Shown: positions 1 to 7,026 of the stretch, one piece after another
Layout of the letters: every line of letters begins with the position of its first letter
Numbering within the stretch: position 1 is the stretch's first letter
Assembly (NCBI GenBank): GCA_903919975.1
Contig: CAIXKE010000092.1
Span: forward strand, 1 to 64,000
Reading direction: 5' to 3'
Source: Akkermansiaceae bacterium
Lineage (GTDB): Bacteria; Verrucomicrobiota; Verrucomicrobiia; Verrucomicrobiales; Akkermansiaceae
DNA: 64,000 nucleotides
Translations under genes and position numbers: made by a program
The notes under the pieces: generated by a model
The model's database searches: none
Told to the model about the DNA's origin: nothing
Seen by the model: only the letters and a program-made list of their open reading frames with translations

Positions 1-1686
1 TCCGGTTTTTGGCCGCTCCTTCTCAGGGCGACGGAAAATCACGCGTCCGGTTGGGGTTTCCACGCGATCGACATAGACCAAGTCGGCCGGTCCCATTTTC
101 CCGCCCAGCGCAAATACCGACATCGCCCGCACGGCCTGTTTCATGGAAACCTCTTCGAATCCAACCGCCAGTCGGCGCAGGAGCTCGGCCTTTTGCAACG
201 GGAAACCAAACGCACAAGCCGAGTCCACCACTCGCTTCAGGCCAGTCTGATCGGTCACCCTAACCGTGGCGGCGATCTTGGATTGTTCCAAAGCCGTCCG
301 CAGCGGGATTTTTCCTTGATAGACCGGCGAGGAAACCTCCATTCCCCACTCGCCGAGAATCCCCTCGCGGCCGCCCACCATCACCGAGCGATTGTCCATC
401 GGTTCATCCTCCACCAGCGTCGCCGGCGTCAGACCCGCCTCCAACGCGGCCGCGTAAATGAATGGGAAAAACGCTGTGCCCAGCGGGCGTTTTCCGGCCT
501 CGATGAAATCATACGGCACCTGCGCGTAATCGCGGCCGCCCACATGGGCTAGCACTTCGCCGGATTCATGGTCCACCATCAAACACGCACCTTGCAGGTA
601 TTCCGCAGGATTCGGATCGGTTTTTCGGTAGTCCCGATATTTTTGGCGTCGATATCCAGGACGGATTTCCGCCTGCGCCAGACTTTCTAACAGAGATGTC
701 TGCGCCGCCTCCTGGGCTTCCGCCAGAATCGTGGTATGCACCGTAAATCCGCCGGACGCCAAGGCATCTTCTCCCAGCGCTTTGCCGACGGCTTCGGCGA
801 CGCGTTCGTAAAGGTGGGTCGTGCCGCGCCGCAATGGCCGGGGATTCAACTTCAGGACCTCTGATGACAAGCGCATTGCCTCTTTGCTGGAAATGGCGTG
901 GAGATCGACCATCCGCCCCAGCACCAGATTGCGTGAACCGCGGTTGCCTTCCGGGTTGTTGATGGGTGAAAGGTTGCTGGGATTCTTGATGCATCCGACG
1001 ATGGCCGCGCTTTCAAGAGCCGTTAGATCGACCGGTTCCTTGCCGAAATAACCGAGTGATGCGGAGCGAATGCCATAATACCCGCTGCCGAAATAAATCC
1101 GATTCAAGTAAAACTCCAGAATCTCGCGCTTCTTGTAATGTTTTTCGATCCGGCGGGCCAGAAACGCCTCGACCATCTTGCGCTGGAGGCCGCTCTCATT
1201 GTACTTCCGTCGCTCGCCCTCCAGATCGTAGGCATTGCGCGCCAACTGCTGGGTGATCGTGCTCGCCCCTTGAGTCGTCTCACCGGCCTTCCAGTTCAGA
1301 TAAGCCGCCCGCACCACGCCGATGTAGTCCACGCCGTCGTGGGTATCAAACCGTTGGTCCTCGCCGGCGCGCAGGGCGTCGATGAAAATTTTTGGCACCT
1401 CGGCGATAGGGATCACGCTGCGGTTTTGCACGAAGATCCGGCCGATCTCCTTGCCATTCCGATCCACAATCAGGCTTGGGATTTCTAGGTCGTTGATCCG
1501 CTTTAAATCGTAGGTTTCAGCCCGCGTGCGGTAGTCGCGAGTGAACTCATTGAAAAAACGCCAACCCACTACGGCTAAAGCCAGCACGCCAAACAACAGC
1601 AGCAAGATGGCAAACCAAAAGCCTTTGGTCTTGAAGAACCAAGGTTCGCGGGTCTTCTTGGTGTTGGTTTTTTGAAATTTCGCCAT
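1..1686 (-). CDS. Penicillin-binding protein 1A-like peptidoglycan glycosyltransferase with degenerate transpeptidase site (partial)
   Basis: The frame is open from an ATG at 1684-1686 to the window edge, so the C-terminus is missing. A Lys-rich N-terminus and one membrane segment (about residues 21-43) precede a GT51 glycosyltransferase domain. All its motifs are present: EDQRFDTHDG (109-118, catalytic Glu), GASTITQQ (about 140-147), RKMVEAFLARRIE and KKREILEFYLN. The domain polymerises lipid II into glycan chains outside the inner membrane. The transpeptidase domain is recognisable (VGGRDYAQ, then PLGTAFFPFIYAAALEAG), but the SxxK nucleophile motif reads T404-A-F-F407 and SxN reads S469-K-I. 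Both acylation motifs are therefore lost. KTG would lie beyond the edge. Its start codon overlaps the divergent methyltransferase ATG. Confidence 0.9.
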   Translation of the reverse strand, partial: MAKFQKTNTKKTREPWFFKTKGFWFAILLLLFGVLALAVVGWRFFNEFTRDYRTRAETYDLKRINDLEIPSLIVDRNGKEIGRIFVQNRSVIPIAEVPKIFIDALRAGEDQRFDTHDGVDYIGVVRAAYLNWKAGETTQGASTITQQLARNAYDLEGERRKYNESGLQRKMVEAFLARRIEKHYKKREILEFYLNRIYFGSGYYGIRSASLGYFGKEPVDLTALESAAIVGCIKNPSNLSPINNPEGNRGSRNLVLGRMVDLHAISSKEAMRLSSEVLKLNPRPLRRGTTHLYERVAEAVGKALGEDALASGGFTVHTTILAEAQEAAQTSLLESLAQAEIRPGYRRQKYRDYRKTDPNPAEYLQGACLMVDHESGEVLAHVGGRDYAQVPYDFIEAGKRPLGTAFFPFIYAAALEAGLTPATLVEDEPMDNRSVMVGGREGILGEWGMEVSSPVYQGKIPLRTALEQSKIAATVRVTDQTGLKRVVDSACAFGFPLQKAELLRRLAVGFEEVSMKQAVRAMSVFALGGKMGPADLVYVDRVETPTGRVIFRRPEKERPKTG

Positions 1687-2893
1687 GCTTGAACCGGATC
1701 CATTGTCATCTTTGCCAGCGGCAAAGCGCGCACAGAGTTATCCCATTGCGCCGATCTCCGCAACTCCTTCGTTGGCACGGATTTTACGGGACCGCATCGC
1801 CAGCTACGGGCCGATGTCCTTTTCGGAATTCATGGCGTCGGCGCTCTATGATCCCGGCTTCGGCTATTACGCTCGCGGAGCCCGCCAGATCGGCCGCGGC
1901 GGCGACTTCTTTACCAGCGTGAGCGTGGGGCCGCTTTTTGGCGGGTTGCTGGCCCGACGGTTTTTGCGGGAATGGCAGACGCTGGGTTGTCCCGAGCGCT
2001 GGCGGATCATCGAATGCGGCGCTCATGACGGCACGCTCGCCGCCGATGTGCTTAACGCGCTCTCGCTCTTGGAGCCTCACGCGCTCAAGGGCTTGGATTA
2101 TGTGATTCCCGAGCCCCTCGATACCCTTCAAAATATCCAGCGGGAAACCCTCCGCGATTTCCCAAAAACTGTCCGGTTTTTCCAAACTCCTGCCCAACTC
2201 GCCGACGACCCCTTGCCCGGCATCGCCTTCGGCAACGAAGTCCTCGACGCCCTGCCGTGCCACCTCGTCGAGTGGCGCGGTGACCGCTGGCTGGAATGCC
2301 GGGTCGGGATTGCCGCGGAGGATCGCTTGATCTGGAATCTTGGAGAAATCGACAACCCGCAGCTCATTTCAGCGCTGGCCCCGCTCGGGCGGCAGTTTCC
2401 GGAGGCATACCGCACGGAAATCCGCATCGGTTACCAAGCGTTTCTCGAACCACTCGTCCGGAGTCTCGATGCCGGTCGGATGCTGTGGATCGATTACGGG
2501 TTTGCCCGATCGGATTATTACCATCCGCAGCGCAGCTCCGGCACACTCCGCACGTTTTCCAAACACCGCGCAGGCGATGATCCATTGGAATTCCCCGGCG
2601 AGACCGATATCACCGCTCACGTCGATTTCACCGCAGTCGCCGAAGTGGCGGCTGAGCTCGGCGGGCAGGCGACTGAATTCCGCAACCAAGGTGCATGGCT
2701 GACCGAGATCGCCCGCGAATGGTTGCTCGAACAAGATGGTGCCCCGCAACCCTCGTTGCTGCGCCAATTTCAAACCCTCACCCACCCCGGTCATCTGGGT
2801 GGCAGTTTTCATGTGCTCGAACTCACCTGGAAACAACCCGCTAATATCCCCAACCCCGCGCACCTCGCCCACCACCTCTTCGGCGAAGCGTAG
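1685..2893 (+). CDS. SAM-dependent methyltransferase, MidA/NDUFAF7 family (COG1565)
   Basis: The 402-residue product matches the MidA family. FSEFMASALYDPGFGYYARG is the usual N-terminal signature, GRGGDFFTSVSVGPLFG follows, and IIECGAHDGTLAADVL is the SAM-binding loop. FGNEVLDALPCH and RMLWIDYGF are also family hallmarks. Mitochondrial NDUFAF7 methylates an arginine of a complex I subunit; the bacterial substrate is not established. The ATG at 1685 would overlap the divergent PBP start codon. Family alignment begins near residue 25, so a downstream TTG (for example 1712) may be the real start. The gene is divergent from the PBP and is followed by the toxin-antitoxin pair. Confidence 0.88.
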   Translation: MLEPDPLSSLPAAKRAQSYPIAPISATPSLARILRDRIASYGPMSFSEFMASALYDPGFGYYARGARQIGRGGDFFTSVSVGPLFGGLLARRFLREWQTLGCPERWRIIECGAHDGTLAADVLNALSLLEPHALKGLDYVIPEPLDTLQNIQRETLRDFPKTVRFFQTPAQLADDPLPGIAFGNEVLDALPCHLVEWRGDRWLECRVGIAAEDRLIWNLGEIDNPQLISALAPLGRQFPEAYRTEIRIGYQAFLEPLVRSLDAGRMLWIDYGFARSDYYHPQRSSGTLRTFSKHRAGDDPLEFPGETDITAHVDFTAVAEVAAELGGQATEFRNQGAWLTEIAREWLLEQDGAPQPSLLRQFQTLTHPGHLGGSFHVLELTWKQPANIPNPAHLAHHLFGEA

Positions 2894-2895
2894 AT

Positions 2896-2931
2896 GTGAA
2901 ATTCCCGCCGCCCCAGCGGATTGCATCCTTG
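2896..2931. repeat. Imperfect direct repeat, copy 1, upstream of the toxin-antitoxin pair
   Basis: This 36-bp stretch begins GTGAAATTCC and ends ATTGCATCCTTG. It recurs in the same orientation at 3988-4023, immediately after the toxin gene and before tRNA-Leu. The two ends are identical and the middle diverges. In both copies the last bases run into a -35-like hexamer. Confidence 0.6.
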
Positions 2932-2956
2932 ACACAAAGTAGCCTTTTGCTACCCT
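2929..2956 (+). promoter_or_regulatory. Candidate sigma-70 promoter and operator of the toxin-antitoxin pair
   Basis: TTGACA (2929-2934), a 16-bp spacer and TACCCT (2951-2956) lie just ahead of the ATG at 2963. A 5-bp inverted repeat, GTAGC-CTTTT-GCTAC (2939-2953), overlaps the -10 region. It is a plausible autorepression site, as expected for a type II antitoxin. The -10 is not close to consensus. Confidence 0.45.
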
Positions 2957-2962
2957 GCCTCC

Positions 2963-3340
2963 ATGAGTCAACCCGTGAAGCTTTCCGACGCGCTGGTCCT
3001 TGATGCCCGCCTCACAGCAGCGACCGCGGAGCGCTCGATAGCCGGGCAAATTGAGTTTTGGGCGAAACTGGGGCGCGCCGTCGAACCGCTCCTCCAAGGC
3101 GTCCAAGCGATGGCCCTATCTCGCTCTGGTGCCGCAAGGCCGATCTCGGAATGTCTGAAATCCGCTGACTCACCTCAGGGCCGCGGGCGCGTTGCCGAGC
3201 ACCTCAAGACCCTACCGTATCCCCATTACGAACCCTCAAAAACGCCGGGGCTGCTGATCCGTATCACGGCCGATGGCAAACGCAGCACCGGGCGCTTTGT
3301 GAATCGACAGTTTGAAGTCATCCAAGCTGCGAAACGATGA
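2963..3340 (+). CDS. ParD-like type II antitoxin
   Basis: This 125-residue soluble protein starts MSQPVKLSDALVLDAR. The N-terminal part (KLSDALVLDARLTAATAERSI, then QIEFWAKLGRAVEPLL) matches the ParD-like antitoxin family that is usually paired with zeta-type kinases. The C-terminal part contains KTPGLLIRITADGKRSTGRF, a small beta-rich segment. The stop overlaps the toxin start (ATGA at 3337-3340), so the pair is translationally coupled. A promoter with an inverted repeat lies directly upstream. The predicted role is to bind DNA at its own operator and neutralise the kinase. Recognition is by motif only. Confidence 0.78.
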   Translation: MSQPVKLSDALVLDARLTAATAERSIAGQIEFWAKLGRAVEPLLQGVQAMALSRSGAARPISECLKSADSPQGRGRVAEHLKTLPYPHYEPSKTPGLLIRITADGKRSTGRFVNRQFEVIQAAKR

Positions 3341-3936
3341 ATTCCCCCCTCGACCAGCGACCGCTGATGGTCGCCGTGACCGGTCCCAACGGAGCGGGCA
3401 AGACCACGTTTTATCACTCCCATCTCAAGCCAGCTGGGCTGCGTTTTATCAATGCCGACGTCTTGGCGCTGGAGTTGGACATGGAGTCTTACGCCGCCGC
3501 ACGGGTGGCGGGATCCCTGCGAAGTGCGCTGGTGGAACAAAGAGAGAGTTTTGTGTTCGAGACCGTCTTTTCCGATCCAGTCGGCGACAAACTGGCATTC
3601 TTTAAAGATGCGGTGGCCCGAGGATACACCGTGGTTCTATGCTTCATCGGCATCTCTGGGCCCGAGGTGTCGGAACAGCGCGTCGCGATGCGGGTCTCCC
3701 AAGGGGGGCACGATGTGCCATCGGAAAAACTCGTAACCCGTTACCCGCGGACTTTGGTCAACCTGCAAAGCGCCATTCGCGAACTGCCGCATGTTTGGAT
3801 CTTCGACAACAACGATTTGCTCGAACCTTTCCGCAAGGTGGCGGTTTATGAACAAGGTCGCCAGATCTTCGAAGGGAAACCCGCTCCCAAGTGGTTGCGG
3901 TGCATCCTCAATCAGGATGCGGGAAGTGAAAAATAA
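3337..3936 (+). CDS. Zeta toxin-like P-loop kinase
   Basis: The 199-residue protein has a P-loop GPNGAGKTTFYHSHL (about residues 14-28), followed by INADVLALELDMESYAAARVAG, ESFVFETVFSDPVGDKLAFF and a basic segment (RVSQGGHDVPSEKLVTRYPRTLVNL). This layout matches small zeta-toxin family ATPases (COG4185), which phosphorylate a small-molecule or UDP-sugar substrate. The ATGA overlap with the ParD-like gene supports a toxin-antitoxin pair. The gene looks intact. The module sits directly before tRNA-Leu and is bracketed by a direct repeat. The substrate is not known. Confidence 0.82.
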   Translation: MNSPLDQRPLMVAVTGPNGAGKTTFYHSHLKPAGLRFINADVLALELDMESYAAARVAGSLRSALVEQRESFVFETVFSDPVGDKLAFFKDAVARGYTVVLCFIGISGPEVSEQRVAMRVSQGGHDVPSEKLVTRYPRTLVNLQSAIRELPHVWIFDNNDLLEPFRKVAVYEQGRQIFEGKPAPKWLRCILNQDAGSEK

Positions 3937-3987
3937 CACACTGCGATCACACCGCTGCTTTCCCGGCCTCTTTGGCAGCGCGCAGGA

Positions 3988-4023
3988 GTGAAATTCCATT
4001 CGCTCCCGCAGATTGCATCCTTG
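3988..4023. repeat. Imperfect direct repeat, copy 2, between toxin gene and tRNA-Leu
   Basis: Second copy of the 2896-2931 sequence. It shares GTGAAATTCC at the start and ATTGCATCCTTG at the end. It directly abuts the tRNA-Leu promoter. Confidence 0.6.
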
Positions 4024-4049
4024 CGCCGTTCCCCACCCTTCGGTAATAG
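4021..4049 (+). promoter_or_regulatory. Candidate promoter of tRNA-Leu
   Basis: TTGCGC (4021-4026), 17 bp, then TAATAG (4044-4049), ending 10 bp before the mature tRNA 5' end. Confidence 0.45.
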
Positions 4050-4059
4050 TCCCCCGCAG

Positions 4060-4141
4060 GCCGGGATGGCGGAATTGGTAGACGCGCTAGACTTAGGATC
4101 TAGTATCGTAAGATGTGCAGGTTCGAGTCCTGTTCCCGGCA
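4060..4141 (+). tRNA. tRNA-Leu (UAG anticodon)
   Basis: The acceptor arm GCCGGGA (4060-4066) pairs with TCCCGGC (4134-4140), and the discriminator is A4141. The anticodon arm is CTAGA-CTTAGGA-TCTAG, giving anticodon TAG. A long variable region typical of a class II tRNA and the T-arm GTTCGAGTC are present. CCA is not encoded. Confidence 0.95.
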
Positions 4142-4286
4142 CTTTTGATTGGATGATCCATTTGACCTAAATCATTGATTCGAAGTGGCCTCCAGCGGAA
4201 TTTGAACTTGGGGCAAGTAAGACATTACCACGCCAAGCAGAGCGAGATCGCTTGCCACGAGGGGAAGCACGGCGCAGCATTCAAGC

Positions 4287-5024
4287 ATGAAATTGCATTT
4301 GAATTGGCCCTGTCGTTTTCCGCTGTCAACCATGGTGTGCTCGGCGGGAATTCTCGTAGGCGCGATGTGTGGATGCGGGGAGAAAAACGCGGCGGCGATT
4401 GGGGCGTCGGATCCCCTTCCTGTTGAATCCGCGACGACGGCGGCAGAGGCGACCGCTCCTTCCGAAGCTTGGATGAAAATGGAACCATTGGCACCGGGCG
4501 CGTGGACGGCCATTGAAGGCGCGGCGGACCTTGGGTGGGATGATGAGAGCGGCGTCATGCGGATCGGGATCGGCACGGAACTCAACGGGGTGCGCTGGAC
4601 CGGGCCGATGCCGGTCACTCCGTATGCGGTGGAATTGGAAGCGCGGCGGATGAGCGGTAGCGACTTCTTTTGCGGCCTGACTTTTCCGGTCCGCACCGGA
4701 AACCAGAGCGTGTCCTTGATCGTGGGTGGCTGGGGAGGAGAACTTGTCGGCATTTCCTCAATCGATGGCATGGACGCTTCGGAAAACTCAACCGCATCGC
4801 AACAGAAGTTCGAGGAACAAAAGTGGTATCGAATCCGGGTGGAGGTGCGCGATGAGCACCTGCAGGCATGGATCGATGACAAGCAGGTGGTGGATGCGCA
4901 TACGGAGGAACAAAAACTCTCACTGCGCTCCGGGCCGATCGAGGAATGCGCCCCCTTTGGCCTTGCCACTTGGCTGACCCATGCTGAATTGCGCGGTGTC
5001 AGGTGGCGCAAGCTCGCAGATTGA
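4287..5024 (+). CDS. Lipoprotein with DUF1080 / concanavalin-like fold
   Basis: This 245-residue protein has an N-terminal signal with a lipobox-like end (LVGAMC, about residues 23-28), then a low-complexity Ala/Thr/Glu linker. The globular part includes VELEARRMSGSDFFCGLTFPV, SLIVGGWGGELVGISSIDG, KWYRIRVEVRDEHLQAWIDD and LATWLTHAELRGVRWRKL. This is the beta-sandwich pattern of DUF1080 (3-keto-disaccharide hydrolase-like) proteins, which are expanded in Verrucomicrobiota and Planctomycetota. Enzymatic activity cannot be inferred. The next gene starts 4 bp downstream, so the two are probably cotranscribed. Confidence 0.72.
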   Translation: MKLHLNWPCRFPLSTMVCSAGILVGAMCGCGEKNAAAIGASDPLPVESATTAAEATAPSEAWMKMEPLAPGAWTAIEGAADLGWDDESGVMRIGIGTELNGVRWTGPMPVTPYAVELEARRMSGSDFFCGLTFPVRTGNQSVSLIVGGWGGELVGISSIDGMDASENSTASQQKFEEQKWYRIRVEVRDEHLQAWIDDKQVVDAHTEEQKLSLRSGPIEECAPFGLATWLTHAELRGVRWRKLAD

Positions 5025-5027
5025 AAT

Positions 5028-5762
5028 ATGAAACTTCTCGCAATCATTCTTGGCGTCGCACTCCCGGGCATCGCTCTGGGGCAAGCGGCATCCAGTCCCC
5101 CGCACTCCAGTCTCCACCCACGAGCCGCCGCCGCCGCCGCGCGAGTCCGCCCCGCTCTCGAACGCGATCTTGAACAATCCGGACTGAAACTCGGCGCTCC
5201 GGTTTTCATCCGCGCCTTCAAAGAGGAACGACAAGTCGAACTCTTCCTGCTGAACCACCAAAACGGCAAATTCCAGCTTTTCCGCATTTATCCCATCGCC
5301 GCCGCTTCCGGCCAGCTCGGCCCGAAACTCTTGGAAGGCGATGGCCAAGTGCCCGAGGGGTTTTATTCGGTGGGACCTAAAGCTATGAAACCGGACAGTC
5401 GGTATCATCTGGCATTCAACCTGGGTTACCCGAACGCGTATGACCACGCACAAGGGCGGACGGGCGATTTGATCATGGTCCATGGCAACCAGGTATCGAT
5501 CGGTTGCCTTGCAATGACGGACGCAAAAATCGAAGAGATTTACACCATCTGCAATGCCGCGCACGTGGGGGGGCAGGGATTTTTCCGGGCGCATGTGTTT
5601 CCCTTCCGCATGACTGCCGGACGCATGAAACAAGCGACCGGAGCGAAGTGGGAAGACTTCTGGAAGAATCTTCAGGAGGGCTATGACTGGTTTGAAACGC
5701 GGCGCGTTCCACCCGATGTCACCGTGCAAGGTGGCCGCTATCATTTTGGCGAAGGAAAGTAG
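5028..5762 (+). CDS. Exported L,D-transpeptidase, YafK/YkuD family
   Basis: The 244-residue precursor has a signal peptide (MKLLAIILGVALPGIALGQA). Its mature domain ends in the L,D-transpeptidase signature IMVHGNQVSIGCLAMTD (HxN-SxGCxxM, catalytic Cys). Upstream elements VPEGFYSVGPKAMKPDSRYHL and LAFNLGYPNAYD match the YafK branch. Such enzymes cross-link or trim peptidoglycan, or attach proteins to it, in the periplasm. It follows the lipoprotein gene by 4 bp. A second L,D-transpeptidase of a different subtype lies at 34874-35506. Confidence 0.88.
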   Translation: MKLLAIILGVALPGIALGQAASSPPHSSLHPRAAAAAARVRPALERDLEQSGLKLGAPVFIRAFKEERQVELFLLNHQNGKFQLFRIYPIAAASGQLGPKLLEGDGQVPEGFYSVGPKAMKPDSRYHLAFNLGYPNAYDHAQGRTGDLIMVHGNQVSIGCLAMTDAKIEEIYTICNAAHVGGQGFFRAHVFPFRMTAGRMKQATGAKWEDFWKNLQEGYDWFETRRVPPDVTVQGGRYHFGEGK

Positions 5763-5781
5763 CCAAGGACTTCAGTCCGCT

Positions 5782-5990
5782 GCCTTTAAGGATTCGAATT
5801 ATCGGAGCGCGTGCATTCTGCGCGCTGCTGGATGACGGACATACTGTCCGGCGTGTCGCTTCGCGGAAGACGGGTGACAGAATGTCCCCCGTCCGACAGC
5901 CGACAGAATGTCGGCGCTCCGTAGGATGTTAGCGCTCCGTAGGATGTTGGCGCTCCGTAGGATGTCCGCTCGGTAGGATGTTGGCGCTCT
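5782..5990. repeat. Composite interspersed repeat B, copy 1, with a tandem 18-bp tail
   Basis: This fills the 386-bp gap between the L,D-transpeptidase and the spermidine synthase-like gene. It starts GCCTTTAAGGATTCG and carries a chain of short palindromes (GAGCGCGTGCATTCTGCGCGC, GACGGACATACTGTCC, GACAGAATGTC). From 5782 to 5927 it matches 6825-6972 closely. From about 5908 an 18-bp unit, GGCGCTCCGTAGGATGTT, repeats three to four times with decay. No coding sequence is seen here. Confidence 0.8.
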
Positions 5991-6148
5991 CTGTGTCTGC
6001 ATTTTGCATGTTTCCGGGGCATTGGGCTTCAGTCCGTTCTTCAATTCATTCGGAACGCAGGGGAACCGACGACTGTCTCTATTGCCTCTGCCCCCAAAAT
6101 CCTTTCGACAATCCGGCGCATCCGGAAGATATCCGGCCACCGCGTTTC

Positions 6149-6817
6149 ATGAAAATCACCACCACTCTCGCCTCCTGCCGCACGCCTGACGGTGCTCCGC
6201 TTGTGCTTCAGGAACACGACGGCCACTATTTTCTCAAGGTCGGCGGCTTGCAGTTGATGAGCACCACCGCCTCCTCATCCGAGCAACACATGGCGGAACT
6301 CGCCTGCGGCAGCATGCCGGCGAGGCCGCGCATCCTCATCGGCGGACTCGGCTTCGGATTCACGCTGCGGCGCGTTTTGGAACTCTGCCCGCCCGACGCC
6401 ATCGTCGATGTCGCGGAACTCTTGCAGGAGGTGGTCGATTGGAACCGCGAGTTTCTAACATCCGTCAACGGCCTGCTCGTCGATGACCCCCGGGTGCGAA
6501 TCCACACCCGCGATGTGGCCGAGTTGATCGACCGCGCCGGACAGAACCGCTACCACGCCATCTTGCTGGATGTGGACAACAGCCCGGACCCGCTGGTGCA
6601 GAAGGGAAACGCGCGGCTTTACAACCGCGGCGGCATCGAGCGCACCAAGGCCGCGCTGCATCCCGGCGGGCGCGTTGTTTTCTGGTCGGCGAATCCGGAT
6701 CAGGACTTTGCCCGCTCATTGGAGAGGTGTTTTAAAAAAGTCGAATGCATCGGAGCCAAGGCCTATCCGAAAGCGAAACGCTTTACCCACACCTTGTTCG
6801 TCGCGGATCGGGATTGA
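6149..6817 (+). CDS. Spermidine synthase-like methyltransferase-fold protein
   Basis: The 222-residue form starts at MKITTTLASCRT. The upstream extension of the frame is repeat sequence and is excluded. ILIGGLGFGFTLRRVLE is the nucleotide/SAM-binding loop, followed by VDVAELLQEVVDWNR, DDPRVRIHTRDVAELI, YHAILLDVDNSPDPL and LHPGGRVVFWSANPDQDFA. The set matches the Rossmann core of spermidine synthase homologues. The protein lacks the full N-terminal beta-domain of true SpeE, so its substrate is uncertain. It sits alone between two copies of repeat B. Confidence 0.75.
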   Translation: MKITTTLASCRTPDGAPLVLQEHDGHYFLKVGGLQLMSTTASSSEQHMAELACGSMPARPRILIGGLGFGFTLRRVLELCPPDAIVDVAELLQEVVDWNREFLTSVNGLLVDDPRVRIHTRDVAELIDRAGQNRYHAILLDVDNSPDPLVQKGNARLYNRGGIERTKAALHPGGRVVFWSANPDQDFARSLERCFKKVECIGAKAYPKAKRFTHTLFVADRD

Positions 6818-6824
6818 GACCAAT

Positions 6825-6972
6825 GCCTTTAAGGATTCGCTCCTTGTCGGAGCGCGTGCATTTTGCGCGCTGCTGGATGACGGACATACTGTCCGGCGAG
6901 TCGCTTCGCAAATGACGGGTGACAGAATGTCCCCCGTCCGGCAGCCGACAGAATGTCGGCGCTCCGTAGGAT
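6825..6972. repeat. Composite interspersed repeat B, copy 2
   Basis: Direct second copy of 5782-5927, with the same start GCCTTTAAGGATTCG, the same internal palindromes and the same end CGGCGCTCCGTAGGAT. It follows the spermidine synthase-like gene by 7 bp and runs into a CGGAATGAATTCC repeat (6979 onward) before the convergent dsbD end. Confidence 0.8.
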
Positions 6973-7026
6973 TTCTTGCGGAATGAATTCCTCGCTCCAG
7001 TTTGTCGTGCGGCGAGCGCCACATGC

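Noticed and set aside
2369-3106. 245-codon minus-strand frame antisense to the MidA-type gene
   Set aside because: It spans the end of a recognised gene and the start of the antitoxin gene, with no motif of its own.
4172-5287. 371-codon minus-strand open frame antisense to the lipoprotein and L,D-transpeptidase genes
   Set aside because: The plus strand carries two genes with signal peptides and motifs; the antisense product is Ser/Arg/Pro-rich with no family and reflects codon bias.
5908-5990. Possible CRISPR array from repeated GGCGCTCCGTAGGATGTT units
   Set aside because: Units are tandem with no spacers, only three or four copies, and no cas genes nearby.
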